Shown: positions 53,200-63,728, numbered from the stretch's first letter. The stretch: DNA of 64,000 nt from Pedobacter indicus (GCF_003449035.1 NZ_QRGB01000001.1:1550001-1614000), one strand, 5' to 3'. Program-made: numbers and translations. Notes: generated by a model not told the origin, from the letters alone.

Positions 53200-56100
53200 A
53201 TGCTTAATAATATTATCAAATACTTTCTCAATAATAGATTGATTACCATTCTACTATTGATTGTAGTAATCACCTGGGGGCTAATTTCAGCACCCTTTAA
53301 TTGGCATCAAAACCTGTTGCCAAGTGATCCTGTTCCGGTGGACGCTATTCCCGACGTTGGTGATAACCAGCAGATTGTAGCGACAGAATGGATGGGGAGA
53401 TCTCCCAAAGATATCCAGGAACAAATCACCTATCCCCTAACTACATCCCTTTTGGGAATTCCGGGGGTAAAAACAATCCGAAGCAGTTCCATGTTCGGCA
53501 TGTCGTTTCTCTATATAATTTTCGAGGAAGATGTCGAATTTTATTGGAGCCGCTCCAGAATATTAGAAAAGCTCAATTCATTACCTGCGGGCACCCTACC
53601 GACAGGAGTTATCCCTGCATTGGGTCCAGATGCGACGGCATTAGGTCAAGTTTATTGGTATACCTTAGAAGGACGCAATCCAGAAACCGGTGAACCGACC
53701 GGTGGTTGGGATCCCGATGAATTACGTACAGTACAGGATTTTTACGCTAAGTATAACTTAGCAGCTTCAGAAGGAGTTGCGGAGGTAGCTTCCATTGGCG
53801 GGTTTGTTAAAGAATACCAGGTGGATATCAATCCCGACGCTATGCGTGCCTATAATGTGACCGTAATGGATATCATGTCGGCCATTCAAAATAGCAACCT
53901 CGATATCGGTGCTGAAACAATCGAAATAAATAAGGCAGAATACCTGGTGCGCGGACTTGGCTATATTAAGAACGTCCAAGATCTGGAAGATGCGGTGGTA
54001 ACCGTACGGAGCAATGTGCCTGTCAAAATAAAAGATGTAGGATTTGTAAACCTAGGGCCTGCCACAAGACGTGGTGGCTTGGATAAAGAAGGTGTCGAGG
54101 CGGTAGGTGGTGTTGTGGTAGCTCGGTACGGAGCAAACCCGATGGAGGTTATCAATAATGTGAAGGCTACAATCAAGCAAATGGAAGCCGGTCTTCCTCA
54201 AAAGACATTAGCGGACGGAACCATTTCCAAGGTGACAGTAGTTCCCTTCTATGACCGGTCGGGATTGATTCAGGAAACGATCGGAACGTTGGAAAATGCG
54301 CTCTCGCACGAAATCCTGATCTGTATAATTGTGGTGATCGTATTGGTAATTAATCTGCGCGCATCGATACTGATATCGAGTATCCTACCAATCGGGGTGT
54401 TAGCCACATTTATCATTATGCGGCAGATGGGTGTTGAGGCAAATATCGTTGCCCTTTCAGGTATCGCAATCGCAATCGGTGTCATGGTGGATGTCGGGAT
54501 CGTATTTATAGAAAGCATTTTGCGCTATATGGATGAAGAAAGGGCCCGGGGTGTTGAAAGCCGTGGAAAGGCCTTCGTAAACTTAATTTCTAGAGCCGTA
54601 TCGGAGGTTTCGGGCGCACTCTCTACAGCTATGCTCACCACCATCATCAGCTTTTTGCCTGTCTTTATGATGGAAGCCCAAGAAGGTAAGCTGTTCAAAC
54701 CACTGGCGTATACCAAGACTTTTGCATTAACTTCAGCTTTTCTCTTAGGAATCATCGTATTACCGACGCTCGCTTACTACGTTTATTCGATTAGATTGGA
54801 TAGTAAAAAACTGCGCAAGCTTGCCAACTATTTCTTAGTGGCAGCAGGTATTGGACTTTGGATATACTCGGGCGTTTTTATAGCCTTTGCTTTGACCCTG
54901 ATCGGAATAAATAATCTGTTTACACCGAATTGGAAAGGAGAGAAATTTGCCAACTATATCAATGTAGCAATTACGCTTTTTGTGGCCATGTATTACCTGA
55001 CGGTGGAATGGCTGCCGCTGGGTACGCAAGCCAGTACGACGCTTAACTTTGTATTTGTGTTTTTGGCAATTGGAGCCATCCTAGGGATGTTGTGGGCACT
55101 GGTGATCTATTACGAGCAGGTTTTGCGCTGGTCGCTTTCCCATCGATGGAAGTTTATGTCCATACCTATCATAACCCTGGTATTCGGATTGTTGGCTTGG
55201 ATGGGTACGGAAAGAAGCTTCGGATTTGTAGCCAAGGGCTTTGAGACTATCGGATGGAAGTCGTTCAAGGAAACAGCTTTTTGGCAGAAATCAACCGAAA
55301 CCTTCCCGGGTATCGGTGAAGAATTTATGCCCAGTTTAAATGAAGGCTCTTTTTTGCTGATGCCGACAAGTATGCCACATACCGGTATTGAACAAAACCT
55401 GCAATTTATTAGGACCTTAGATAAACGTATTCAGAACATTCCAGAAGTTGAACTTATCGTAGGTAAATGGGGGCGTGTAAATTCCGCCCTTGACCCGGCT
55501 CCTACCCAGATGTTTGAAAATACCATCAACTACATTCCAGAATATATTTTAGATGAGGATGGTCATCGGGAACGTTTTAAAACGAATAGCGACGGACATT
55601 TTGAACTTAGAAACGGCGGCACCTACCATCTTGATCAGGGATTTAGGCAAATTCCACGCGATAGTCTGATAGCAGACAAAGGCGGCAATTTCTTTCGCCA
55701 ATGGCGCCCTGAAATCAGAACGGCAGACGATATTTGGCAGGAAATTGTCAATGTTTCCCATTTGCCGGGACTAACTTCCGCACCAAAACTGCAACCCATT
55801 GAAGCAAGAATGGTGATGCTGTCAACGGGTATGCGAGCCCCGATGGGCTTAAAGGTATCGGGTCCTGATCTGGAATCGATAGAAGCTGGAGGAAAAGCAT
55901 TGGAAACTGCCCTGAAAGACATTCCCTCAATCATGCCATCTACAGTTTTCTATGACCGTGCGGTAGGTGCACCTTATATTGAATTGCATTTAAACCGGGG
56001 CAAGATGGCCAGGTACGGAATTACTGTGGCAGAATTGCAAGAAGTGATCAGTGCGGGAATTGGAGGGATGTCATTGACCAATACAGTAGAAGGCCGCGAA

Positions 56101-57054
56101 CGGTTCCCCGTACGCCTACGTTATCCGCGCGAACTAAGGGATGACCCTGACGCCTTACGAAGAATCATCATCCCTACGGCCACTGGTGTACAAATACCTT
56201 TAGGTGATGTCGTCGACATTGAATATGCCAAAGGAGCCCAAATGATTCAGAGTGAAAACACATTCTTGTTAGGCTATGTCATATTTGACAAAATAGGCGG
56301 GAAGGCAGAAGTGGAGGTTGTGCGTGAAGCGGATAATCTCTTACAGGAAAAAATTGCTTCTGGAGAATTGACTTTGCCAAAGGGAGTGACTTATGCATTC
56401 GCGGGTAATTATGAACAGCAAGAACGCGCGGCCAAACGCTTGCTGCTGATTATCCCGATGAGCTTATTGGCGATTTTGCTCATTCTATACTTCCAGTTCC
56501 GGACAATTACGGCTTCATTAATCCATTTCTCTGGCGTATTTGTGGCACTTGCTGGAGGGTTTATTTTATTATGGCTCTACGGACAGCCATGGTTCATGGA
56601 CTTCTCTGTGGGTGGGACGAATATGAGGGACTTGTTCCAGATGCACAGCATTAACCTCAGTATAGCCGTTTGGGTAGGCTTTATAGCCCTCTTTGGGTTG
56701 GCTACAAGTGACGGCGTACTAATGGGTACATATATACATGATACGTTTGTTGCCCGCAACCCAAGAACAAAAGACGAGATCAGGGAGGCTGTTATCTATG
56801 CGGGGTTAAAGCGCGTGAGGCCTGCTGCGATGACCACTGCGACTGCCTTGATAGCATTGTTGCCCGTACTCACCTCAACAGGCAAAGGAGCGGAAATTAT
56901 GGTGCCGATGGCGATCCCAACTTTTGGAGGGATGTTAATTCAATCCATGACCATGTTTGTAGTGCCGGTATTCCAATGTTGGTGGAGAGAATCGGCCCTT
57001 AGAAAGGAAAACAGGTCTAAAAATAAAAATCAAATAACTGATGAAAACGAATAA
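53200..57054 (+). CDS. cusA: CusA-like copper/silver RND pump
   Basis: The 1284-residue HME-RND protein has all the transporter blocks (VDAIPDVGDNQQIVATEWMG, IAIGVMVDVGIVFIESILR, MLTTIISFLPVFMM) and the CusA-typical LSTGMRAPMGLKVSG and FMPSLNEGSFLLMP. Met residues in those blocks fit Cu(I)/Ag(I) specificity. It is about 240 residues longer than E. coli CusA, mostly through extra membrane helices near residues 545-680. It overlaps the cusC-like gene by 14 bases. Confidence 0.93.
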   Translation: MLNNIIKYFLNNRLITILLLIVVITWGLISAPFNWHQNLLPSDPVPVDAIPDVGDNQQIVATEWMGRSPKDIQEQITYPLTTSLLGIPGVKTIRSSSMFGMSFLYIIFEEDVEFYWSRSRILEKLNSLPAGTLPTGVIPALGPDATALGQVYWYTLEGRNPETGEPTGGWDPDELRTVQDFYAKYNLAASEGVAEVASIGGFVKEYQVDINPDAMRAYNVTVMDIMSAIQNSNLDIGAETIEINKAEYLVRGLGYIKNVQDLEDAVVTVRSNVPVKIKDVGFVNLGPATRRGGLDKEGVEAVGGVVVARYGANPMEVINNVKATIKQMEAGLPQKTLADGTISKVTVVPFYDRSGLIQETIGTLENALSHEILICIIVVIVLVINLRASILISSILPIGVLATFIIMRQMGVEANIVALSGIAIAIGVMVDVGIVFIESILRYMDEERARGVESRGKAFVNLISRAVSEVSGALSTAMLTTIISFLPVFMMEAQEGKLFKPLAYTKTFALTSAFLLGIIVLPTLAYYVYSIRLDSKKLRKLANYFLVAAGIGLWIYSGVFIAFALTLIGINNLFTPNWKGEKFANYINVAITLFVAMYYLTVEWLPLGTQASTTLNFVFVFLAIGAILGMLWALVIYYEQVLRWSLSHRWKFMSIPIITLVFGLLAWMGTERSFGFVAKGFETIGWKSFKETAFWQKSTETFPGIGEEFMPSLNEGSFLLMPTSMPHTGIEQNLQFIRTLDKRIQNIPEVELIVGKWGRVNSALDPAPTQMFENTINYIPEYILDEDGHRERFKTNSDGHFELRNGGTYHLDQGFRQIPRDSLIADKGGNFFRQWRPEIRTADDIWQEIVNVSHLPGLTSAPKLQPIEARMVMLSTGMRAPMGLKVSGPDLESIEAGGKALETALKDIPSIMPSTVFYDRAVGAPYIELHLNRGKMARYGITVAELQEVISAGIGGMSLTNTVEGRERFPVRLRYPRELRDDPDALRRIIIPTATGVQIPLGDVVDIEYAKGAQMIQSENTFLLGYVIFDKIGGKAEVEVVREADNLLQEKIASGELTLPKGVTYAFAGNYEQQERAAKRLLLIIPMSLLAILLILYFQFRTITASLIHFSGVFVALAGGFILLWLYGQPWFMDFSVGGTNMRDLFQMHSINLSIAVWVGFIALFGLATSDGVLMGTYIHDTFVARNPRTKDEIREAVIYAGLKRVRPAAMTTATALIALLPVLTSTGKGAEIMVPMAIPTFGGMLIQSMTMFVVPVFQCWWRESALRKENRSKNKNQITDENE

Positions 57055-58504
57055 CAGATATATAGTAACGATCCTAGTTGTAGGGTTAGGTTTCTTTTCG
57101 AATGCTTTCGCTCAAGAGCATAGGAAGGATTCACTATCACATTACATACAGGTCGCGATAGAAAACAATCCCGGCGTAAAGTCGCAGAGCCTAGTGCATG
57201 AGGCTTTCCTTGAAAAAATTCCGCAAGCGGGAGCTTTTCAGGATCCCGAACTATCTTTGGAAGCATACACCATGCCCATGGAAATTGTTGGTGGCCGCTC
57301 CATTGGGAATGTCAGTTTGATGCAGATGTTTCCTTGGTTTGGTACAAGAAAAGCTGCTCGGACAGAAGCAACCCATATGGCTAATATGCAAGATCAGCAA
57401 TATCGGGAAGCAGTGAATAACTTGATTCTACAGGTCAGCACGCAATGGTATACGATGCAAAAACTGAACGAGCAGCTACACAATAATGAAGAAAATAAAA
57501 AAATATTAGATCAGTTGGAGCAATTGGCCTTGAGGAAATTTTCTTCCCCATCCAGTACTGCTCGACCTACCCCGGTTCCGACCGTTAGCAGCAATGCTCC
57601 TTCCGCACCTTCTGCCTCCACTGCCTCATCTGGCATGGGTGGTATGAGTATGGGAAGTGGCTCAACGACAACTCCAGCTGCTAGCTCAAGTATGTCTACC
57701 TCATCTGGAGGGAGCATGGGCGGCATGGCAGGTGGTTCACAATCGGGCATGTCAGAGGTTCTCCGAATTCAACTGGAAATTGCTGAAATTGAAAATAACA
57801 TCGCAAGCCTCCATTCGCAAATTAAAGCGGAGAAAGCAAAATTCAATGCCTTGTTAAATAGAGAAGCCAACCAAGAAGTTATGCTGGGTAACGAGATTCA
57901 AAAAGCGGACTTCAAATATAGTGAAGAAGAAGCTTTGAGAATTATTGAAAATAACAATCCCATGCTTAAAATGATTTCAGAACAAGGTTTGGCTTTTAAA
58001 GCGAAAGCAGAAATGGATAAAAAAATGAGCTATCCGATGATTGGTATCGGCGCTCAATATATGCTTGTCGGCAAAACCAACAACACGATGCTCGCCATGG
58101 AGGGTATGAATGGGAAAGATATGATTATGCCGATGGTCTCAGTGAGCCTGCCGCTGTTTCGTAAAAAATACAATGCCCAGCAAAAAGAAAGTGAATTGTG
58201 GCGGAGGTCAAGTGAGGAAAATTTTAAAAACACTTTCAATACCCTGAAAAGCGAGTATTATGGTTTCAAAAGTCAATTGGATGATGCAGAACGGGTTTTG
58301 AAACTGTATGAAAAGCAGACAACACTTGCTCAAACTACTTATAGTTTAATCGTAAAAGAGTTCATAACCGGCAAAAGCGACCTGAGCAATGTCATTCAAG
58401 TGCAGCGTCAACTATTAGACTATCAACTTAGAAAAGCAGAAGCGCTAGCCAATTACAATACCATGGCCGTGTCAATAGTGAACTTATTAGCATACAACAG
58501 ATAA
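57041..58504 (+). CDS. cusC: CusC-like outer membrane channel with Met/Ser/Gly-rich insert
   Basis: The 487-residue TolC-family protein has a signal peptide (ending AFAQ, residue 25), QVAIENNPGVKSQSLVHEAF, LMQMFPWFGTRKAART and ITGKSDLSNVIQVQRQLLDY. Between residues about 170 and 240 it has an insert of Ser/Gly/Met/Pro/Thr (GMGGMSMGSGS, SMGGMAGGSQSGM) with about ten Met, probably periplasmic. It is translationally overlapped with cusA and followed 23 bases later by cusB. Confidence 0.9.
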   Translation: MKTNNRYIVTILVVGLGFFSNAFAQEHRKDSLSHYIQVAIENNPGVKSQSLVHEAFLEKIPQAGAFQDPELSLEAYTMPMEIVGGRSIGNVSLMQMFPWFGTRKAARTEATHMANMQDQQYREAVNNLILQVSTQWYTMQKLNEQLHNNEENKKILDQLEQLALRKFSSPSSTARPTPVPTVSSNAPSAPSASTASSGMGGMSMGSGSTTTPAASSSMSTSSGGSMGGMAGGSQSGMSEVLRIQLEIAEIENNIASLHSQIKAEKAKFNALLNREANQEVMLGNEIQKADFKYSEEEALRIIENNNPMLKMISEQGLAFKAKAEMDKKMSYPMIGIGAQYMLVGKTNNTMLAMEGMNGKDMIMPMVSVSLPLFRKKYNAQQKESELWRRSSEENFKNTFNTLKSEYYGFKSQLDDAERVLKLYEKQTTLAQTTYSLIVKEFITGKSDLSNVIQVQRQLLDYQLRKAEALANYNTMAVSIVNLLAYNR

Positions 58505-58527
58505 CAAAAATATTTAAATACTTAGCA

Positions 58528-60111
58528 ATGAGCAAATTGAAGAATATATTTAAAAATAATGGGGTAAAATACGGGGCAATTATGCTGGCCGGATTACTAT
58601 TGGGTTGGGCGATATTTGGAGGAGGCACATCCCATAGTCATGACCTTGAGAGCGAGGCCGAGGAAACAGAGGAAGCCGGTACGGTGTGGACTTGCTCCAT
58701 GCATCCACAAATAAAAATGGATAAACCGGGTAAATGCCCCTTGTGCGCGATGGACTTGATACCCTTGAAATCATCCGGGGGTGGTGGTGATGATGTGATT
58801 GACGATGATGCAATCCAGATGTCAAAAGAGGCAATCGCTTTGGCAAATATCCAAACCTCAGTAGTTGGTCACCAAGATGCTATTAAAGAAGTACAGTTAT
58901 ACGGTACAATTCAAGTAGATGAACGTCTGCAGCAATCCCAAACTTCTCACGTTAACGGTCGTATAGAGAATCTATATGTAACATTTACCGGAGAGTCCGT
59001 TAAGGAAGGTCAATTGATAGCAAAAATATATTCTCCTGACCTATTGACGGCACAACAGGAACTACTGGAAGCAGCAAAACTACAAGATCTTCAACCGTTA
59101 CTACTGGATGCCGCCAAAGAAAAACTGCGTTTATGGAAGGTATCAGAAGATCAGATAAACAAAATTCTACAATCGGGCAGCGCTTCTCCGTATGTGAATA
59201 TCCACGCAAATACAAGCGGTGTAGTCATAGCAAAGAATGTAAACCAAGGCGATTACGTCAATCAGGGAAGTGTATTGTACACCATTTCGAACCTTTCAAA
59301 GTTATGGGCGATTTTTGATGCTTACGAAACAGATCTGCCGTTTTTAAAGGTTGGAGATCAACTCGAGTACACCTTGCAGAGCGTTCCGGGAAAGGTATAC
59401 AAAGGACGGATAGCTTTTATAAATCCAATGATTGATGCTAGTTCGAGAACCGCAAAAATCAGAGTTGAAGCCGACAATAGGGACCGAAATCTGAAACCGG
59501 AAATGTATGCAACAGCACAAATTACTGCTCCTTTAAAAGGATACAGTAAGGAGATGGTAATTCCAAAATCGGCAGTATTGTGGACCGGCAAGCGATCGAT
59601 TGTATACGTAAAGGAACCAAACACTTCAACGCCCGCCTTTAAACTCCGGGAGATTGTACTAGGCCCTTCCCTCGGTGATCAATACGTCATCATGTCGGGA
59701 CTGGAAAATGGTGAAGAGATTGTAACAAATGGTGCTTTTACAGTAGATGCAAGTGCTCAGCTCGAAGGGAAAGTAAGCATGATGAACAATGATCAGTCGG
59801 CTGCATCAGCTGGACATCAACATGGTAATACAGAAAGCAACGTTGATCAAACGCACGATATGCTAAAGGTAGCCGGTAACTGCGAGATGTGCAAAAGCCG
59901 CATCGAAAAAGCAGCGAAAGGTGTAAAGGGCGTTTCTTCAGCGAACTGGGACGTGGATGCCAAAGTCATCCACTTGAATTTCGATTCCAAAGTAACATCA
60001 AAGCGCAACATAAGTAAAGCTATTGCTAGTGTCGGCCATGATACAGAACTGGACAAGGCTTCTAAAGCAACTTATGATGGTTTGCCGAGCTGTTGCCTGT
60101 ATGAACGCTAA
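58528..60111 (+). CDS. cusB: CusB-like adaptor with YHS-like and HMA domains
   Basis: The 527-residue protein has an N-terminal membrane anchor (residues 12-30) and a heavy-metal-binding motif WTCSMHPQIKMDKPGKCPLC (about 51-70). Membrane-fusion domains follow (LYVTFTGESVKEGQLIAKIYSPDL, ANTSGVVIAKNVNQGDYVNQG). A C-terminal HMA-like domain with GNCEMCKSRIEKAA ends the protein. The HMA tail, instead of CusF, could deliver copper to the pump. Confidence 0.92.
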   Translation: MSKLKNIFKNNGVKYGAIMLAGLLLGWAIFGGGTSHSHDLESEAEETEEAGTVWTCSMHPQIKMDKPGKCPLCAMDLIPLKSSGGGGDDVIDDDAIQMSKEAIALANIQTSVVGHQDAIKEVQLYGTIQVDERLQQSQTSHVNGRIENLYVTFTGESVKEGQLIAKIYSPDLLTAQQELLEAAKLQDLQPLLLDAAKEKLRLWKVSEDQINKILQSGSASPYVNIHANTSGVVIAKNVNQGDYVNQGSVLYTISNLSKLWAIFDAYETDLPFLKVGDQLEYTLQSVPGKVYKGRIAFINPMIDASSRTAKIRVEADNRDRNLKPEMYATAQITAPLKGYSKEMVIPKSAVLWTGKRSIVYVKEPNTSTPAFKLREIVLGPSLGDQYVIMSGLENGEEIVTNGAFTVDASAQLEGKVSMMNNDQSAASAGHQHGNTESNVDQTHDMLKVAGNCEMCKSRIEKAAKGVKGVSSANWDVDAKVIHLNFDSKVTSKRNISKAIASVGHDTELDKASKATYDGLPSCCLYER

Positions 60112-60129
60112 TCCTTAATCTAACTAGTT

Positions 60130-60612
60130 ATGATGGAGAGCATTAGGAAAAAGGATTCAATATCTAAACCCAAACTAATCTTTATGGTTTTGCTAGCTGT
60201 TTTATTGTTAATTCAGTTAGCAAGACCTCAAAAGAATACATCAACCTCACCTGCTGGAAAGGCGTTCGTTGATACATTTAAAGTCGATAGCCGAGTCAAT
60301 GCAATTTTGGCCGCTTCTTGTTATGACTGCCACAGTAATAGCACAAATTACCCATGGTATAGCGAAATACAACCCATGGCTTGGCTAATGGAAAAGCATG
60401 TAAATGATGGAAAGGAAAAGTTGAATTTTGACGAATTACCTTCCTATGGTTCTCGCAGACTTAATTCAAAATTCACGCAAATTACTAAGCAAGTTGAGCA
60501 AGGTAAAATGCCACTGAACTCCTATTTATGGATGCATGCGGGATCTCGTTTAAGTATGGAAGATAAAGAGTTGTTGGTTAATTACTTTAATTCGTTGACG
60601 GATAATGAGTAA
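60130..60612 (+). CDS. Heme-binding domain protein
   Basis: The 160-residue protein has a membrane anchor (17-35) and the motif SCYDCHSNSTNYPWYSEIQP, a CxxCH heme-attachment site of the Haem_bd family, with Met/His further on. It would lie in the periplasm and may handle electrons or heme under copper stress. It follows cusB after 18 bases and precedes the CopB gene by 89. Confidence 0.87.
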   Translation: MMESIRKKDSISKPKLIFMVLLAVLLLIQLARPQKNTSTSPAGKAFVDTFKVDSRVNAILAASCYDCHSNSTNYPWYSEIQPMAWLMEKHVNDGKEKLNFDELPSYGSRRLNSKFTQITKQVEQGKMPLNSYLWMHAGSRLSMEDKELLVNYFNSLTDNE

Positions 60613-60701
60613 ATTTAATATGCTAAATATGGTGGCCCCTAAGCTTATGTTGAAGTCACTATCAAAACTAATAATTGTGGAAAAATCTTAAATCTTTAAT
60701 T

Positions 60702-62807
60702 ATGAAAAAATACGTTTGTCCAATGCACCCCCAGGTACTCAAAGATGAGCCGGGGAAATGCCCATTATGCGGGATGGCCTTAGTTCCGTTTGGAAAAGCT
60801 GGTAGCCACGATCACAAACACCATGAACACGGGGAGCAGCAGCATTCCGCACAGCAACATGATAAACATGAAGGACATCATACACATGATTTCTTAAAAA
60901 GGTTTTGGGTCAGTTTAATTATTACTGTTCCTATTCTCGCCCTTTCACACATGATCCAGGAGTGGTTTGGATTCAATCTGGAATTTACGGGAGACAAATA
61001 CGTACTGTTTGCCCTCGGGACTCTAATATATCTGTACGGTGGGATGCCCTTTTTGAAAGGGATGGTTGGGGAAATCAGGGCAAAAGCCATTGGGATGATG
61101 ACTTTGGTAGCCATCGCTATTTCAGTGGCCTACTTTTATTCTACAGCCGTAGTATTTGGCCTTCAAGGAATGGACTTTTATTGGGAATTAGCAACGCTGA
61201 TCGTTATTATGTTACTTGGACACTGGCTGGAAATGCGTTCACAGATGGCAGCGTCCAAAGCCCTTCAAACCTTGGTAGCGCTCTTGCCAAATGAAGTAAC
61301 GGTTGAAAGAGACGGCGATGCACATAAGATTAGGCTTGATGAATTGGTTAACAACGATATCGTCATTATCAAACCCGGGGAGAAAGTACCGGCAGATGGC
61401 GATGTGATTGAAGGGCTTTCCTATGTAAACGAAAGTATGCTGACAGGTGAAAGTGTTCCGATAAAAAAAGAAGCAAAGTCAAAAGTTATAGCCGGAGCCA
61501 TAAACGGGGATGGGGCTCTGAAAATAAGAGCAACGGGAGTAGGAAAAGACACCTATTTAAATAAGGTTATTAACCTGGTACAAGATGCCCAAACTGCCAA
61601 GTCGAATACACAAAACCTTGCCGATAAAGTTGCCAAATGGCTCACTTTCATCGCGATCGGTGTCGGTGTCGCTACATTTGGATATTGGTATAATACGAGT
61701 GGGGATTTATCCTTCGCGTTGGAAAGAATGGTAACGGTGATGGTAACCGCATGCCCGCATGCGTTGGGAGTGGCAATACCTTTAGTGGTTGCTATTTCGA
61801 CTACCCTGTCGGCAACCAACGGGCTGCTTATTCGGAACCGGACAGCCTTTGAAATTACCCGAAATTTAACGACTGTTATCTTTGATAAAACCGGGACATT
61901 AACAGAGGGTTCACATGAAGTGCAGCGGATTATCGCTTTAGACAATTTCAGCGAAGATGAAATCATCCAATATGCAGCTGCTGTTCAGCAAAATTCCGAA
62001 CATCACATTGCAAAGGGCATGATCAGGATTCTTAAAGAAAAAGGGCTCCAATTATGGAGATCTGACAGTTTTCAATACATGCAAGGCATTGGAGTAAAAG
62101 GATCGGTGAACGGAAGAGAAATTGTTGCGGCGGGACCCAATTATTTTACAGAAAACAAAATTGACAGACCTGCCGTCCCTCCAGAAATTGATCAGGATAC
62201 AGAGACCATAAATTATGTATTCATTGAAGGCAAGGTAATAGGCATTATTACCCTTGCGGATAGGGTAAGAGAAGGATCTCAGGAAGCCATTCGTCAGCTA
62301 AAAGAAATGGGAATTAAATCGTTTCTTTTAACAGGTGACAACGAGAAAATTGCAGCCTCGGTTTCTAACAAATTAGGAATGGATGGATTTTTAGCCAATG
62401 TCCTTCCACATAACAAACAAGAAAAGGTAAAAGAATTTCAGGCCAAGGGTGAAATTGTTGCCATGACGGGCGATGGCGTAAACGATGCCCCTGCCTTGGC
62501 GCAGGCCGATGTGGGGATTGCTGTTGGTTCCGGTACGGACGTGGCCGCTGAAACAGCAGATATTATTCTGGTAAACAGTGACCCGAGGGATGTTGTAAAA
62601 TTGATAGACTTTGGAAAGAGGACCTATCGGAAAATGATACAGAACTTGATCTGGGCTGTCGGTTATAATATAGTCGCCATACCATTGGCAGCTGGTATAC
62701 TGTATCCCAATTTTGTATTGAGTCCGGCTATGGGTGCAGTTTTAATGAGCGTTAGTACGATCGTCGTCGCATTTAATGCAACCTTACTAAAGCTTAATAA
62801 AAAATGA
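60702..62807 (+). CDS. copB: CopB-like CPH-type P1B-3 copper ATPase
   Basis: The start at 60702 (MKKYVCPMHPQVLKDEPGKC) gives 701 residues; 60675 is an in-frame alternative. It has a YHS-like motif, a His-rich loop (HDHKHHEHGEQQHSAQQHDK), eight helices, TGES, the ion-path CPH (VTACPHALGVAIPL), DKTGTL, SEHHIA, TGDNEK and GDGVND. CPH marks the P1B-3 group (Cu(II)/Cu(I)/Ag). The island thus has three types of metal ATPase: CPC, CPH and SPC. Confidence 0.94.
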   Translation: MKKYVCPMHPQVLKDEPGKCPLCGMALVPFGKAGSHDHKHHEHGEQQHSAQQHDKHEGHHTHDFLKRFWVSLIITVPILALSHMIQEWFGFNLEFTGDKYVLFALGTLIYLYGGMPFLKGMVGEIRAKAIGMMTLVAIAISVAYFYSTAVVFGLQGMDFYWELATLIVIMLLGHWLEMRSQMAASKALQTLVALLPNEVTVERDGDAHKIRLDELVNNDIVIIKPGEKVPADGDVIEGLSYVNESMLTGESVPIKKEAKSKVIAGAINGDGALKIRATGVGKDTYLNKVINLVQDAQTAKSNTQNLADKVAKWLTFIAIGVGVATFGYWYNTSGDLSFALERMVTVMVTACPHALGVAIPLVVAISTTLSATNGLLIRNRTAFEITRNLTTVIFDKTGTLTEGSHEVQRIIALDNFSEDEIIQYAAAVQQNSEHHIAKGMIRILKEKGLQLWRSDSFQYMQGIGVKGSVNGREIVAAGPNYFTENKIDRPAVPPEIDQDTETINYVFIEGKVIGIITLADRVREGSQEAIRQLKEMGIKSFLLTGDNEKIAASVSNKLGMDGFLANVLPHNKQEKVKEFQAKGEIVAMTGDGVNDAPALAQADVGIAVGSGTDVAAETADIILVNSDPRDVVKLIDFGKRTYRKMIQNLIWAVGYNIVAIPLAAGILYPNFVLSPAMGAVLMSVSTIVVAFNATLLKLNKK

Positions 62808-62829
62808 ATCTAAATTTATAGACATCAGA

Positions 62830-63693
62830 ATGAAAAACGCCCTGTCTCAAATAATGGTAACCAAAAGCGATGGACGGATCGTGCCTTTTGATCCCAACAA
62901 AATCATAAAGGTTCTACACAAAGTGGGAGCTGACGAGCAGGCTATCTCCTTAGTCCTACAGCAAACGTACAAAGTTCTTTATGAAGGGATTTCAACAAAG
63001 AAAATCTACGAAAGTGTATTTGAAAACCTTAAAAGGATGGATAAATCCTTGGCTGGCAGATATAATTTGAAGAAAGCAATTTTTGCACTGGGACCGTCGG
63101 GGTTTCCGTTTGAGAAATATGTTGGTTCGCTCTTTATAGCGGAGGGATACACTGTAAAAACAGGAATTACCGTATCGGGTAAATGTGTAGATCATGAAGT
63201 TGATGTGGTTGCAGAAAACACATTAGAGTTGAACATGATGGAATGTAAATTTCACTCATCTCAAAAGTCCTATTGTAGCGTACAGCACTCCTTGTATGTT
63301 CGGGCAAGATTTTGGGATATAGAGCGAAAATTCGAACAAGATGCCGCTAGTTTGCCAAGAAAGTTTTCCGGATGGCTGGTTACCAACACAAGGTTTTCTA
63401 CGGATGCAACTACTTATGGCACCTGTTCGGATTTGAAAATGATGTCCTGGGATTTTCCACTTAATAGTAGTCTGAAAGACAGGATTGACAAATTGGGATT
63501 ACACCCGGTAACATCGATTGTATCGCTTTCACAAAGAGAAACGCGAAAATTGTTGGCCATGAATATTGTGCTTTGTCAAAGTTTAAATGCGGAAATATTA
63601 GGGAATTTAGGTATTAGCGAAGGTAGAATACCTGATATAATTCGGGAGTCTGCTAGTTTATGCAGACGAATCAAAAAATCAAACATAGATTAA
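62830..63693 (+). CDS. ATP-cone domain protein with nuclease-like region
   Basis: The 287-residue protein starts with an ATP-cone (MVTKSDGRIVPFDPNKIIKVLHKVGA, residues 9-34), as in ribonucleotide reductases and regulators. A middle part follows with GFPFEKYVGSLFIAEGYTVK and HEVDVVAENTLELNMMECKF, an Asp-(x)n-Glu-x-Lys pattern of restriction-endonuclease-fold (Mrr-like) nucleases. The C-terminus is helical. It is 22 bases after copB, so it is likely co-transcribed. A role in regulation or DNA handling is unknown. Confidence 0.75.
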   Translation: MKNALSQIMVTKSDGRIVPFDPNKIIKVLHKVGADEQAISLVLQQTYKVLYEGISTKKIYESVFENLKRMDKSLAGRYNLKKAIFALGPSGFPFEKYVGSLFIAEGYTVKTGITVSGKCVDHEVDVVAENTLELNMMECKFHSSQKSYCSVQHSLYVRARFWDIERKFEQDAASLPRKFSGWLVTNTRFSTDATTYGTCSDLKMMSWDFPLNSSLKDRIDKLGLHPVTSIVSLSQRETRKLLAMNIVLCQSLNAEILGNLGISEGRIPDIIRESASLCRRIKKSNID

Positions 63694-63728
63694 GTAAAAG
63701 GTATTATTAAGTAATAAAACATATTCAA

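Noticed and set aside
57511-57750. Antisense open frame of 79 codons rich in Pro, Glu and Leu
   Set aside because: It is the mirror of the Met/Ser/Gly-rich insert of the outer membrane channel gene; low-complexity codons leave few stops on the other strand.
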